64,000 nt of DNA, from positions 2,515,345 through 2,579,344 of the forward strand of contig BCKC01000008.1 in NCBI GenBank assembly GCA_001600455.1, read 5' to 3'. The translations under genes were made by a program, and so were the position numbers. The number at the start of each line of letters is the position of its first letter. Within the stretch, counting starts at the first letter, position 1. The notes below the pieces were generated by a model. That model did no database searches. It saw only the letters and a program-made list of their open reading frames with translations, and had not been told where the DNA came from. The stretch comes from Endocalyx cinctus. Taxonomy: Eukaryota; Ascomycota; Sordariomycetes; Amphisphaeriales; Apiosporaceae. This document shows, in pieces, positions 13,157 through 24,068 of this stretch.

Positions 13157-13984
13157 ATGGCGACTACATCCTTTCCACATAACTTCCTATCCCAGCCCGC
13201 ACCCAACCTAAAGGCGGAGCTCATCGACTTCTCACAAACCTCGATACGCGAATTTTCTGGTCTGTACGCCTGCGTGATCGACGGGGCGCTTACACCCTCG
13301 GAATGTCAAACCCTCATCTCGTGCGCCGAGGCGCGCTGCGACGAGAGCGGGGATGGGTGGCAGCGGGCCGGCATCAACGTCGGCTCGGGGCACCAGGTCG
13401 CGTACGAGCAGCAGAGGAAATGCGGGCGTCACATCTGGCCTTCGCAGGAGCTCGCCGACCGGATCTGGCGTCGTATCCGGGACGTGCCCGAGGTGGCGGG
13501 GCAGGTTCTCAGGCTCGAGGGGAGAGCGCGCGTCACGGGGATGGGTCCGTATAAGAGGAAGGAGGTCTGGCAGGTGACGAGGCCGAACGAGAGGCTGCGC
13601 TTCTTGAAATATGAGGGAGGCGAGTATTTTCGCGCACACTGCGATGCCGACTTTCAGACGGACGACGGTAAAGAGAAATCGTACTTCACCATTCATTTGT
13701 ACCTGAACGACGCCGCGATGTCGGACGAAGAAGGAGAGAATAACAGCGAAAAGGAAGATGAGGGAGGAAACATGCTAGTGGGTGGTGCGACCACTTTTCA
13801 CGCTTTGGACTTGAAGAGACGGGTCGATGTCCATCCCAAGGCGGGTAGAATCCTGTTGTTTCAACATCGCGACTTGCTGCATTCTGGTGATGATGTACTG
13901 AAGGGAGTCAAGTACACAATTAGGACGGACCTGATGTATTCGATCGAGCCGAATGAGGATAAGGGGGCAGAAGCAGCTAGCTAA
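13157..13984 (+). CDS. 2-oxoglutarate/Fe(II) oxygenase, prolyl-4-hydroxylase-like
   Basis: Single exon, 275 residues. The jelly-roll oxygenase core is clear: RFLKYEGGEYFRAHCDADF with iron ligands H161 and D163, then TIHLYLND, GGATTFHALD, and the distal ligand H242 in FQHRDLLHSGDDV. R256 in KYTIRTDLMY is placed to bind the carboxylate of 2-oxoglutarate. An acidic insert (about 189-203, EEGENNSEKEDEGG) interrupts the core and is probably a surface loop. There is no signal peptide, so it should act inside the cell. Related fungal proteins hydroxylate small molecules or proteins; the substrate is unknown. GC content of the coding part is clearly higher than its surroundings. The start is the ATG directly after the A tract (ACAATGG). 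Confidence 0.85.
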   Translation: MATTSFPHNFLSQPAPNLKAELIDFSQTSIREFSGLYACVIDGALTPSECQTLISCAEARCDESGDGWQRAGINVGSGHQVAYEQQRKCGRHIWPSQELADRIWRRIRDVPEVAGQVLRLEGRARVTGMGPYKRKEVWQVTRPNERLRFLKYEGGEYFRAHCDADFQTDDGKEKSYFTIHLYLNDAAMSDEEGENNSEKEDEGGNMLVGGATTFHALDLKRRVDVHPKAGRILLFQHRDLLHSGDDVLKGVKYTIRTDLMYSIEPNEDKGAEAAS

Positions 13985-14764
13985 AATGCAGAGGTTGACG
14001 GTTTCCAAAGATGCGCGAGTGAACGGTTATTGATGACCATCATTTCCTCGGCCTGAAATGTTCTATTCAGGAACACTCCTTGTCTATCGTACTCTAAAAT
14101 ACCTCGTAGATAAAATTAATGATCAAAATACCACTTTAGTCAGAAACAACTATATAATTATTCTAATTGTGTTTTGCTTTTAGCACAAAATTGAACCTGA
14201 TCTTGGTAACCTCGAGCTGTGAAGAGCGCCACAATGAAGGCTGGTAACACTAAAAACATTGACAGCATAAAACCTATTACTCTACTAATAGCAGAATCAG
14301 TGTATTCTTTGTCTCATTACTATTCATGACCTATATACCGGGAGCCACTGCATATTAATCAGAAGCAGTATCACCTCTAACCCGAGGGTTTGATCGAAAT
14401 AGAGCAAGATTGCAATGGGCAATTTGATACGCCGACTGCAAGTTAGCGGAAGCAGTTGAAGGCGTTAGTGGCTTTTTAGGCGACTCGCTAGGGAGTTGGG
14501 GGCAGCCAAGGGGCAGTGGGGGGTCAGTCATTACTGGGATTGTATTCCTTTAATATTAGACAACAAGGACGACTTGCAGCCGACACTGAAACTCCTTTCT
14601 ACTGCCTATACGCATATTTCTAGTACGAGGCAGGCACATGAGACCCTCCGATATTCTATTTTGTAGGCTTTATAATTCTTGCCATTAAGCCAGCTTCAAG
14701 ATAACCAGCACTCTTACGTATAATTACACCTGGAACTTAGGCGTCTCTACCACGGAGTTCGGCG
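13985..14764. other. Intergenic region
   Basis: These 780 bases between two plus-strand genes hold no supported gene or repeat. The sequence is mildly AT-rich. Confidence 0.55.
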
Positions 14765-16249
14765 ATGGATGATACCGCGCAGCTTACGGCCAAGAAGGCC
14801 ACACTCGCGCACCTCTACGTTGGCAAGGATATCGCTGACATTCCGAAGCCGGCCGCTGTGCTCGATATCGCAATTGCCCGTCGAAATTGCTCCTCGATGC
14901 TGATGGCGACTAAGTCACTTGGTGTAGGATTTAGACCCCATATAAAAACACATAAGGCAAGTTGGAGATATCAAAACGCGTACTATCTATACGCAGAATT
15001 CACTTTTTACAATTGACCCATGTTAATAATAGGTTACTAGACTATCGAACTCACGAAACTGCAAATTGGCGACAACGAAGACAGTGAAAGCACCGACGAT
15101 GTAAGGCTCGTAGTATCCACCGTGGCCGAGCTGGGGCACGTGCTCTCCCTACTGCAAGATCTCCAACGACGCGGACGTCGCGTCAACGTGCTCTACGGAC
15201 TACCACTGCCAAACTCGCAAGTTGATAGAATCGCCCTGCTTGCGCGCGAACTCGGGCCCGGCAGCCTGTCCTTCCTACTTGACCACGCGTCTCAGCTCAC
15301 TCCTTTACTCCGCTTCCGCGAGCAAGCCGGCTTTCCCGCGCAGGTGTTCGTCAAGGTAGACACAGGATACCATCGGGCGGGACTACCGCCGCGCGCGCTA
15401 GACAAGGGCGGGTTGCTTCGGTCAACGACGCAGCTCCACGCCGAGGGTGCGGCAACCCTGCTGGGTCTTTACTCCCACAGCAGTTTATCCTATAAAGACA
15501 CGACCCCCGAGCAGGCGATGGATAACCTCGCGGGCGAGATCGAGGGATGTCTAGACGCCGTGCGACAACACCGCGATGCTTTCCCCGAAGGCCATCGCCT
15601 CACTATCAGCGTCGGCGCCTCGCCGCAGGTCACCTCGATCCAGAACTTCGTCGGCGAGGATGGGAAGACAGGAACGGCCACGGAGAACCTAGCACGCGCG
15701 ATCGCCGACGCGAAGGATATGCAACTGGATCTCGAGCTCCACGCCGGCGTGTATTCCGTCCTCGACCTGCAGCAGCTCGCCACGCATTCCCGGCAATCCG
15801 TCATAGGAGCGGCGATCGAAAAACACATCGCCCTGTCGGTGGCCGCCGAGGTCGTCAGCTTGTATAATGATGGAGAGCGACACCAACCCGAGGCGCTTGT
15901 CGCTGTTGGGGTTTTGGGGTTAGGGAGAGAACCTTGTCCTTCCTATGACGGGTGGGGCATTGTCGGATCGATGCCTACCGTGCCTAAAAACGAAACCAGT
16001 TCAAGATTGATAGTTAGTAGGATCAGTCAGGAACACTCCATCTTAGCTTGGGAGAGAATTTCGGAAGACGGCGGTGATGGAAACGAAAAACCAATTATTC
16101 CTCTCGAGGTCGGCCAGTACGTTCGCATATACCCAAACCACGCTTGTATCACGGGTGCGATGCACGAGTGGTATTTCGTGGTAGATTCTAGTCGTGAGGA
16201 GAATCCAACGAAGGTTCTTGATGTGTGGACGCGTGCACGAGGGTGGTGA
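14765..16249 (+). CDS. DSD1: D-serine dehydratase (fold-type III PLP enzyme, DSD1 type)
   Basis: Two exons, 14765-14956 and 15041-16249; 466 residues. The family motif PHIKTHK lies exactly at the junction (K61 is the expected PLP Schiff-base lysine) and continues into TIELTKLQIG after splicing. Later motifs are FVKVDTGYHRAGL, GLYSHSSLSY, SVGASPQVT and LELHAGVYSVLDLQQ. YPNHACITG holds H431 and C433, the zinc ligands that separate eukaryotic D-serine dehydratase from alanine racemase. The enzyme deaminates D-serine to pyruvate and ammonia. The 84-base intron begins GCAAGT and ends TAG, so it is a GC-AG intron; no GT donor restores the motif. The ATG chosen is the only one that leaves a normal N-terminus. 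A close relative, D-threonine aldolase, is less likely given the His-X-Cys zinc site. Confidence 0.9.
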
Positions 16250-17158
16250 TGGCGAACTATGGGATCCATCTCATGGGTTGCCTCCTCAATTATATTCTTG
16301 CTATTTTCTTACAAGCTACCATGTCAGTATCAGGGAAATTCGACCTCTTCGATAAGATAATACACTCGAGCAACAAAGGCACGCAGGGTGCATAGAACCA
16401 CCATTCGTGAGCATGTAATTGGTATTTTGAGTCGCATAGAATAGAGTCAGTCATATCGGCAAGGGAAGCTTATCTCCATCACCAAGAGATGATAATCGCA
16501 ATTCCATGGTTATAAGGGAGAGAGATCAGGTGTCTATCTACGCGAAGAATTTTCCCAACCTGGTATTGGTATCAGTTGATTCAACCTGTATCCAATGCCG
16601 AACTTGCCTATTAGGTAATGCTTAGATATACTATTGTATATATGCAGGGCAACCAAAATTTAACCGCACGTCGTGCAGATGATCTCAAGCACTGATTAAC
16701 CCGAACCCATGCTATCCAAATTCCTCGTTCCGCCCGTTCGACCCCGCAAAAACATTTCACCTCATGTTCCAAGACTGCTGAGCCAATTAATCGGTTCTAG
16801 TTAGATCTGCCGAATCTTTACGGTGTAGCTGGCCAGAAAATCAATATAATCCCCAGATTGCCATGCTTGGTACTATGGAACGCGTCGGGGCTGAAATGCT
16901 TGACCTATAAGCGCGCTGTCTATTTCTCGTGTTCTTACCCACCACATCCTACTCGCATGCCATGGGCCCGCCAGACTTTCATAGCCGCAAGGGGCAATAT
17001 TCTGCCTTTAGTCTTTTGTGGATAAATCATGTAACGTCGGAACCGATTAGAAATGAAGGATACTGTTCATAAATGACAGCACTGCCCTGTGTACTTCGAA
17101 ATATTGGTAGGCTGAAACTTAGGCAGTTCACATTGAAAGCAGCGGGTATTGATTTGAG
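16250..17158. other. Intergenic region
   Basis: These 909 bases between two plus-strand genes have no supported gene. The region presumably holds the promoter of the GMC oxidoreductase. Confidence 0.55.
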
Positions 17159-19662
17159 ATGGTTTCCTTCAGCGCCCAAAGATTTACCACTTCGTGGGCC
17201 GCTTGGCTCTTGGTGACCTCAACGTCCATCGGAGCGGCATTCCCGGCATTCCCGGCAGTCCCCGCGACTCGAATGAGCTTTTTGAAGGGCCGAGCACAAG
17301 TCCGAGATTCTTATGACTACATTGTCGTCGGCGCTGGAACTTCTGGTTTGACGCTTGCGGATCGTCTTACAGAAGATGGAGAAAGTATGTTGGAGGCGTA
17401 ACATACTAGCTATGGCTTATCATACTAGAATATAGAGAATCACCACTAATGAATGATTGAACAGCGACTGTCCTTGTCATTGAGAATGGCGATGTTGGTG
17501 AGTTCTCCTAAATTCCTCGTGTTGGACACCGCCACTTCTTACCCAGCAAATGATAAGTGCTAATATTCGCTGCGAAAAGTCGATAACGCGAGAATTAGCC
17601 AAGTCTATACCGGCGGTGCCGCTATGGGCCCGACTTGGTCTTACCGCATTAACTCTGTTCCCCAGGTTAACTTGCGCAACCGCACAACCGCCGTACTGGC
17701 CGGTAACCTAGTGGGTGGCAGCTCGGCCATTAACGCCATGATGACGGTTAGAGGTACGTCCGAAGATTATGATCGCTGGGGTAGCTTCTTCGGCGGTGAT
17801 TCGGACTGGTCCTGGGAAGGTATCTTGCCTTATTTGAGAAAGGTATGTCGAACGACGACTGCTATGCTATTGCGTGTTCGGCCTCACTAAGTCTTGGCAG
17901 GCCTTAAATTTCGTCCCCCCAGACAGCGCCGTTGCCGAGTCGGTGAACATGACGTGGGATCCCTCCTTTTGGGGTAACACTTCTACGGTTTATACCGGTT
18001 GGCCGACTTTTCAGTGGCCTGCGCTAGGTAGGTGATTTATGGATTCTGTAATTTCGTTTTTACCGTCATATTAAACGTACTTTCAGCGCTGCAGATTGAA
18101 GCTTTCCAGGACCTCCCGGGTGTCGAGTTCCCGCCAGACAGCGGTGCGGGAATTGCGGGAGTATATTGGTTTCCCACCTTCATGGACCCTCGGATTGTGG
18201 AACGTTCTTATGCTCGAACCGGTCACTATGACAACATCGACCGAACTAACTGGGAGGTCATTGTGAACTCGCATGTCACCAAGGTCGTCATCGAGGATAG
18301 CGTGGCCACCGGTGTTGAGTTTAGACAGATGGTACTGAACGCCACTGATTATACCTATACCACGGTTAAAGCGAACAAGGAGGTCATCCTATCAGCCGGA
18401 GCTGTCCATTCTCCACAGGTACTTCAGCTCAGCGGTGTGGGTTCGAGCAAGACTCTCGATGCTGCCGGGATCGATGTTCTAGTAGACCTTCCGGGCGTTG
18501 GGCAGAATTTCCAGGATCACCCGATGATGTTTATGGGAATCAACCGTACGTCATCAACGTTCCATCAAATCGTGTGATCTGGGACGCTTGACTAATCTTG
18601 ATGAAACTACAGTCCAAAACTTCACTATGCACCCGAGTCCGTCGGATATGTTCTCTAATCGAAATTTTTCGGCATGGGCACAAGAAGTTTGGCAGGCCAA
18701 CAGAACCGGTGAGTAGTTAAAAGAATGGCTCGGAAGATACTGATTAATTAATGCGGGGCGTAAACTAGGGCCGTATTCGATGGCTATCGGGAATGCTGCT
18801 GCCTGGCTAGGTCTTCCTGTGATCTCACCGGAAAACTTCGAGGCTATCGCGACAAAGCTCGAGGAACTAGACTATGCCTCAGTTCTACCACCAGATACAG
18901 ACCCGACGGTACTCGCAGGTAAGTGATAAATACTAGGGGATCCAAAGCTCACCATACTGTTAAAATGACATATCTGATTACGCCGTGTCGCCCAATAGGA
19001 TACGAAGCACAGATGAAGAACATGGCCGCATCGATGCGGTCCCCCAACACGGCATTTTATAACCACGTTCTATCTGGTTCGAGTTCATCAGGCACCCTGG
19101 TGGACTTGCACCCGCTCTCGCGCGGTACCGTCAACATCAACACGACAGACCCATATAACACGGAACCCATAGTTGACTACCGGGCATTAACGAATCCAGT
19201 CGACCTGGACGTTCTAGTAGAGATGCTTCGATTCACTAAGAGGTACTACTTCGAGACCAGGCTCTCTGAGTACGGACCTAGGCAAATGTCGCCGTCGGAA
19301 GAGGTTATGGATGATCCCGACCCTGAGGAGCTACAGGAGTACATCAAGCGAACCGTCAGCCCGACCGAGTTCCACCCTTCCGGAACTTGCGCCATGATGC
19401 CTCGCGAGCTCGGCGGTGTCGTAGATGAGAAACTGAACGTGTATGGCGTGGGGAAACTAAGGGTCGTCGACGCGAGCGTCATGCCTGTCTTGCCAGGAGC
19501 TAATACGTGTCAGAGTGTATACGCGATCGCGGAGAAGGTGAGTCAACGAGATCTGATCAAAATCATGAGCTACTAAAGAGATTACTTCGGTCCTTGGTGA
19601 CAGAGCAAGCTAACCTTAACTGCTTTGTACAGGCGGCCGATATCATCAAGATGGATGCTTAG
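17159..19662 (+). CDS. Secreted GMC oxidoreductase (aryl-alcohol-oxidase-like, AA3)
   Basis: Nine exons: 17159-17384, 17465-17497, 17580-17842, 17901-18027, 18087-18545, 18613-18708, 18769-18918, 18999-19537, 19633-19662. All introns are GT-AG, 58-95 bases, and the spliced frame is 640 residues. A signal peptide covers about residues 1-28. The FAD-binding YDYIVVGAGTSGLTLADRL has GAGTSG at 58-63. GMC signatures follow: AGNLVGGSSAINAMM and GAVHSPQVLQLSGVG. The catalytic pair is H577 in EFHPSGTCAMM and N620 in PGANTCQSVY. FAD enzymes of this group oxidise alcohols, sugars or aryl alcohols and give H2O2, often to feed lignin-degrading peroxidases. Several N-glycosylation sites (NRT, NMT, NTS, NAT, NFS) fit secretion. 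The second exon is only 33 bases. The substrate cannot be told from sequence. Confidence 0.9.
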
Positions 19663-21460
19663 ATATTCCCCGAGGCCTTGGCTCGAGCAAGTGCGATGTG
19701 TAGGACTATATGCGAAATACAATATTCCTTCCGAATAACTCATGTTGATAAGACCTCCGTATCCTAAAATTGGTGTATAGATATAGCAGTCAAGAAACGG
19801 CTGAGAAGGCAACAGCTCAGACTCTCCTATCGCGAACAAGTTTTTTGGGTATCCGTGTTGAACTGTAATCCAATTGTGGAATCATGAATAAACAAACTTA
19901 TTTGGATTTTACATCAATCAGTATTTAAGGTTCCATTCCATTTAAAAAGAGTTTAAGGAGCTAAAGAGTCAGGGGTTTCAATAGTGAAATACACTCGACT
20001 AATCCTAAATATTTATTTGAAGTTAGGCAGACATTCTGGAAAAGTGATTTGGCTGGAAAGCTGCATTCTAACAATTATAGGGTATTCACAGTGATTTTAG
20101 CAGACTTGACTCACTGTTGATTTCAATTTGCCACCTAAGTATGGGCAGCAAAGCATTTAAGTAGCTCCTGTTATTCCATGATTGGCCAATTATATTATCA
20201 CCTTCTTGAATTTCAATATTTTCCAGCTGTTTTTATATTTTTGAAAATTGGTAGTAAGAAAAACGAAAGCCAATATTTATGAAAAAAACACATGCTTGTC
20301 ACTATATATCCAAACAAGAATCAGGCGACGGAGTGGTTTGGATCTGTTTGAGTAAAATGAGCAACCGATAATTATCCTTCCTATTCAATGCTACGAAATT
20401 GTCTTTCACAAAAGTTACCGTCCACCACACTGGTCAGAGGCTCAGCCTGTCGCCGCTATACTCAGGCGCTACGCAGGTACTGTTTAGGTATGCTCAGGAG
20501 AATCGCCGAATCCGGGTTAGTCGTCTGTTAACGAGTTAAGTTGACATCCAATGATGGCCATCTAACAACGGATATCCAGCAATGGATATCCTAGATGTAT
20601 AAATAACCTTCACACTGAATTCATTTCTATTATCGTGCGAATAATACTCGTAATATTACCATACGAAATGTACCAAGAATAATTAACTAGTAGCTATTAA
20701 TGACGATAGAAGGAAGTACTAGAAATACCAGAGATACTAGGCATACTAGATTTCAACTCATACAAGTTAGTACCAGCCAACAATAGCGATACCCGTCAAC
20801 CAACTCAACAACCAATATACCAACTAGTGCACCAGCCGGTAGTGAACATCCATAACGATATGTAATAATAATATTAGCCAGAAACAGTCATATTAGTAAG
20901 TAGCACCTTTACGAGTAAACACCTGAAATACTAGGGATACCAGCTGATAACAGGCCTACTAACAAATGGACCGGTAACACTGAAGGGATGGGGTGTTGGG
21001 GGCTCAATGCATTGGGGTACATATAACCACTTAATTAACTCCTTGGCAAATCAATAAATGAACCAGTAACACTACTTTAAGGTACAACCACTTGGCCCCT
21101 TGCTTCCAACACCCATGCAGGATACAGACAGAGGGGAATGGATATCGTATTCCCCGTGTAGCATGTACATGCAGTCTGCTCTCTAGTCTTTGGTACTTGA
21201 TGTAAAGTTTTGTTCAACCCTAAACCTACCTAAATATTGCCTACATAGCCATGCAAAAGTTGGAACCTCGAACAAAGTCTAGTTTTAACTTACTTGATAA
21301 TACATCACATACCTGCCGACGTACGTATGGATTATTCCTCAAAGATTCTAAGACTACCACTTACCCCTGCCAACTCCGAGAGGCTCAATATCTGAAGCAA
21401 CTGAAGCATACCTACCTAGCTATTAGCCAAAAACACGCATGATGTACGCACTGGTACTGA
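19663..21460. other. AT-rich region with transposon-like debris
   Basis: This 1.8 kb has no supported gene. Near 20525-20670 the sequence (TGTTAACG..., GGATATCC twice, TATAAATA) resembles a fungal copia-type LTR followed by a short Gag-like leader, but no protein domain confirms it. A small element with inverted ends lies at 20988-21116. Short dispersed motifs such as ACTAG, and a direct repeat around ACCRGTAACACT at about 20970 and 21062, suggest old mobile DNA. Confidence 0.4.
20988..21116. repeat. Small element with imperfect terminal inverted repeats
   Basis: The left end reads ATGGGGTGTTGGGGGC (20988-21003) and the right end GCTTCCAACACCCAT (21102-21116), which is its complement with a few mismatches. 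The unit is about 129 bases. It could be a tiny MITE or, since the ends read TGTTGG...CCAACA, a very short LTR. There is no convincing target duplication. Confidence 0.35.
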
Positions 21461-22259
21461 ATGTGCAATTGTTCCAATATTCCGCCTGCTTCACCGCCAC
21501 TCTGGTATGAGCCTGTCCCTCATAAGCGTGTTGAAAAATTTCGCGGCACCATGGCAGCAATGGTGTCTGATGGGATGGCTATGCCTGTAAATTCAAAGCA
21601 CGACCTCTGCCCCTTCGTAGAGAACGACGAGGTAGTTGATTAGGCACAGAAGGAAGGAGTACTGAAGAGCGAGATCTGGGGTTAGGCGGGAATGTTCGTG
21701 AATGTAGGTAAATCCGCGGTTGTTGGTGTCATGATGTGGCCGTGAGTACTGACCAGTAATCTATTTTAAGGTGGCACAACTCCAAAGACGGCTATGAGCA
21801 CCATTTTTTACTACCTCTCGCGCAAGCCATGCGCCTCTATGCCCAGCTTGCTAACGAGATCCAAGAGACGTTCTCTTCGGCTGAGGATATCCACCAAGGG
21901 CAATAAACTGGCGAGCTCTAATTATCCCCGTGTAGTTATCACCCGGAGTGATGTGGAGGGAGCGTTTTTCTCACTCTACTCATCCCCTCGTAGTGAATGG
22001 TCACACCAACCCACCAGGCACATTGGTTGGCGTGAAACTTTACAGATTAATGCATAATCCTGCGTACTTCCCCGAGCCATTCATCTTCCGCCCCGATCGA
22101 TGGCTGGGGAGGGAGAACGACATGCCCGAGGCAAAGGAGGCAGTACTAGGCAGACACCGAATGAATGAGTATCAGCCGCGCGACAGGTTCATGGCAGAAC
22201 ATGAGGGGCCGAGCCTACTTTTTCGCCCGCGAGAGAACTATTGGGAGGAGTTGATCTGA
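21461..22259 (+). pseudogene. Cytochrome P450 relic lacking the heme-binding loop
   Basis: Pieces of a P450 appear in order on the plus strand but in different frames: VEKFRGTMAAMVSDGMAM (about 21530), LKSEIWG-stop-AGMF (about 21665), a decayed intron at about 21711-21772, GGTTPKTAMSTIFYYLSR (I helix, about 21773), LANEIQETFSSAEDIHQG in the next frame, VVNGHTNPPGTLVGV and NPAYFPEPFIFRPDRWLG (about 21990-22115), and the C-terminal tail RDRFMAEHEGPSLLFRPR. The cysteine-containing heme loop (FxxGxRxCxG) should lie between RPDRW and the tail, but only about 20 codons are there, so it has been deleted. In-frame stops (about 21641 and 21683) and at least two frameshifts make this a dead gene. Confidence 0.75.
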
Positions 22260-22527
22260 GTACCAGGTATAATATGTAGTCACTGTGTAGTATATTCTGG
22301 GTTAATGTCTTACACTCTATTGTTTGTTATACCACGTCAATCTGGGCACCTGGTATCATGTGACCCCTCGCTGCTTTTGCTCAGGCTCGGCTCAGGTTAG
22401 CTCAAGCTCGGCTCAGGCTGGCTCAGGCTGGCTCAGGGACGGCTCAGGGCAGCTCAGTTTTTTTATTGCGATGTCGGAATCGTAGTGGGTAACGAGTCGG
22501 CATTCCCGAAGTCCATAAGTAACTGAA
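22260..22527. repeat. Degenerate tandem repeat of about 10 bases (core 22379-22457)
   Basis: Between 22379 and 22457 the unit GGCTCAGGCT and close variants (GGCTCAGGTT, GCTCAAGCTC, GGCTCAGGGA) repeats about eight times. The flanks have nothing else recognisable. It sits between two gene relics. Confidence 0.75.
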
Positions 22528-22745
22528 TTGTCTCACTCATTTCATCATAGAAACGTCCCCATTGGAGCATTTACAGCCCTTGTCATTTATCTGTTTGCTT
22601 CTATCAAGAAGCAATCACAAAACAGCCAAAATCTTCCTTTACGCGAAAAACTGACATATTTTGACGTTGTAGGCACGGTGCTCTTTGCCGGGACCGTGAA
22701 TGCCCAGAAGCAAAGCTGCTACCCTCTAGCTTCTGGTAAATATAA
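22528..22745 (+). pseudogene. MFS (DHA2-type) transporter fragment
   Basis: A 75-codon open piece reads NVPIGAFTALVIYLFA, then LPLREKLTYFDVVGTVLFAG. This order matches one internal stretch of fungal 14-helix drug/H+ antiporters (the end of one helix in the form N(L/V)PIGA, a loop with LREKL..FD, and the GTVLF start of the next helix). No other transporter helices can be found on either side, and the frame ends soon after. I read it as a single surviving fragment of a transporter gene, next to the P450 relic. Confidence 0.55.
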
Positions 22746-23294
22746 TTTCATGTAACCAAAGGAATATGTCCTCGTTTTCAGGGCAAAGGTACCCCAGCTG
22801 CATACAGTATACAGTATACCGTATACAAAAGTGCCAAGAGTGCTGATTTGTCGCAAATGCCAAGCCGTTAGTTTGCCAAATGCCACCTTCGAAGGTCGTT
22901 TCAAGGATCAAGTTGCGAATTTTCAGACCGAGGAGCTGCTGTGTGTATCTAAATATCTTGGGTAAGTACCTAGGTAGACGTCTAGCCATTGACTGAATAG
23001 GGGTGAGCTGCTGTCAAACGCCTCTTCTTATTGGGTGGGCATATATGTAACTCAAGTAGTTAAACAGATGAAGTAGCAATTAAGTGGGTTTCTTATACAC
23101 ATAAGTACTAGGTACTCCAAATACACATAATACCTCTATTCGATCTGTTCGTCTCCATTCATCATAAAAGGATTGTTATGATGCATTATATTCCAATGTT
23201 TTCTCAATGTTACACCTATGATGTTACGTTTCGTTGTATAATTAGATACTGCCTCCCGTACACATCTGTCATTGCGTTCATTTCTTTCGTTTTA
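22746..23294. other. Intergenic, nothing supported
   Basis: This stretch leads from the transporter fragment to the MITE. It holds a short ACAGTATACAGTATACCGTATAC microrepeat near 22803-22825 and no gene. Confidence 0.5.
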
Positions 23295-23925
23295 AGTCGA
23301 CTACCCCGTCAACGTGCCACCCCTCAACGCGCCACACATATAAATTTGGTATAAACGCGAAATGTAAAAAATACTATATATCTTAACCACCACTAATCGG
23401 AAAAACATAATTTTTTCAGAAATATAATCAGAAAAGAAAAACCTTACGCTTATATCTATTTATTTTTTTAAAAAATCAGAAATAAAAAAAAATGTGAAAA
23501 TTTTATATGGAATGGTAAACCCCACTTTTATTTTTACCCCTTTTCCCCTTTTTATAAAAGAAATAAATCGTATAGGTAAATATTTTTTTTTTCGTACGTA
23601 TATTTCTTAACGTAATAAATTATTTTATTAAAAAAAAAAAGAAAATTTTTTTTTTTTTTATAATTAATTTATGTTAACAATTTTTTTAGACGTTTATATA
23701 TAAATTCTGTTAGTAAAACTTTAATTACTTATATCTTTTTTCTTTTTTTTTTTAAAAAAAAATAAATATATTTTTATATTAAAAGTTTCTTTTTTAGAAT
23801 TAATTTATATAAAAATATTATTTATTTTATTTGTTATGGTTAAGATATAAGGTACGAAAAAATGAGGTTTTATATGGGAAATGGTATGGGCGTTGAGGGG
23901 TGGCACGTTGACGGGGTAGTCGACT
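23295..23925. mobile_element. 631-bp MITE, Tc1/mariner-Fot1-like, with perfect 36-bp inverted ends
   Basis: The left end begins AGTCGACTACCCCGTCAACG and continues through GTGCCACCCCTCAACGC (23295-23330). The right end (23890-23925) is its exact reverse complement over 36 bases. Both ends are flanked by TA (23293-23294 and 23926-23927), the target duplication of Tc1/mariner elements. The AGTC start resembles Fot1-type ends. The interior is extremely AT-rich with long A and T runs and no open frame, so the element is non-autonomous. The extreme AT bias could reflect repeat-induced point mutation of a former transposase copy or simply a MITE interior. Perfect ends imply a young insertion. Confidence 0.9.
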
Positions 23926-24068
23926 TACCTATTTTTTTCCCAACTCCCCGAATAAGCTTATTTAACCCCGACTGGTCAAATATCAGAAGATTATCTCACC
24001 ATCCGTGTTTCTGACACTCCTGATATTTACCTTTACCTCTGCCTTTTACTTTTACTTTCAATTTCAAG

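Noticed and set aside
15490..15886. Long open frames antisense to the D-serine dehydratase gene
   Set aside because: Shadows of a GC-rich coding exon; the sense frame has all family motifs.
20525..20920. Copia-type LTR plus Gag start
   Set aside because: The TGTTAACG start and TATAAATA are suggestive, but no second LTR, primer-binding site or protein domain could be shown.
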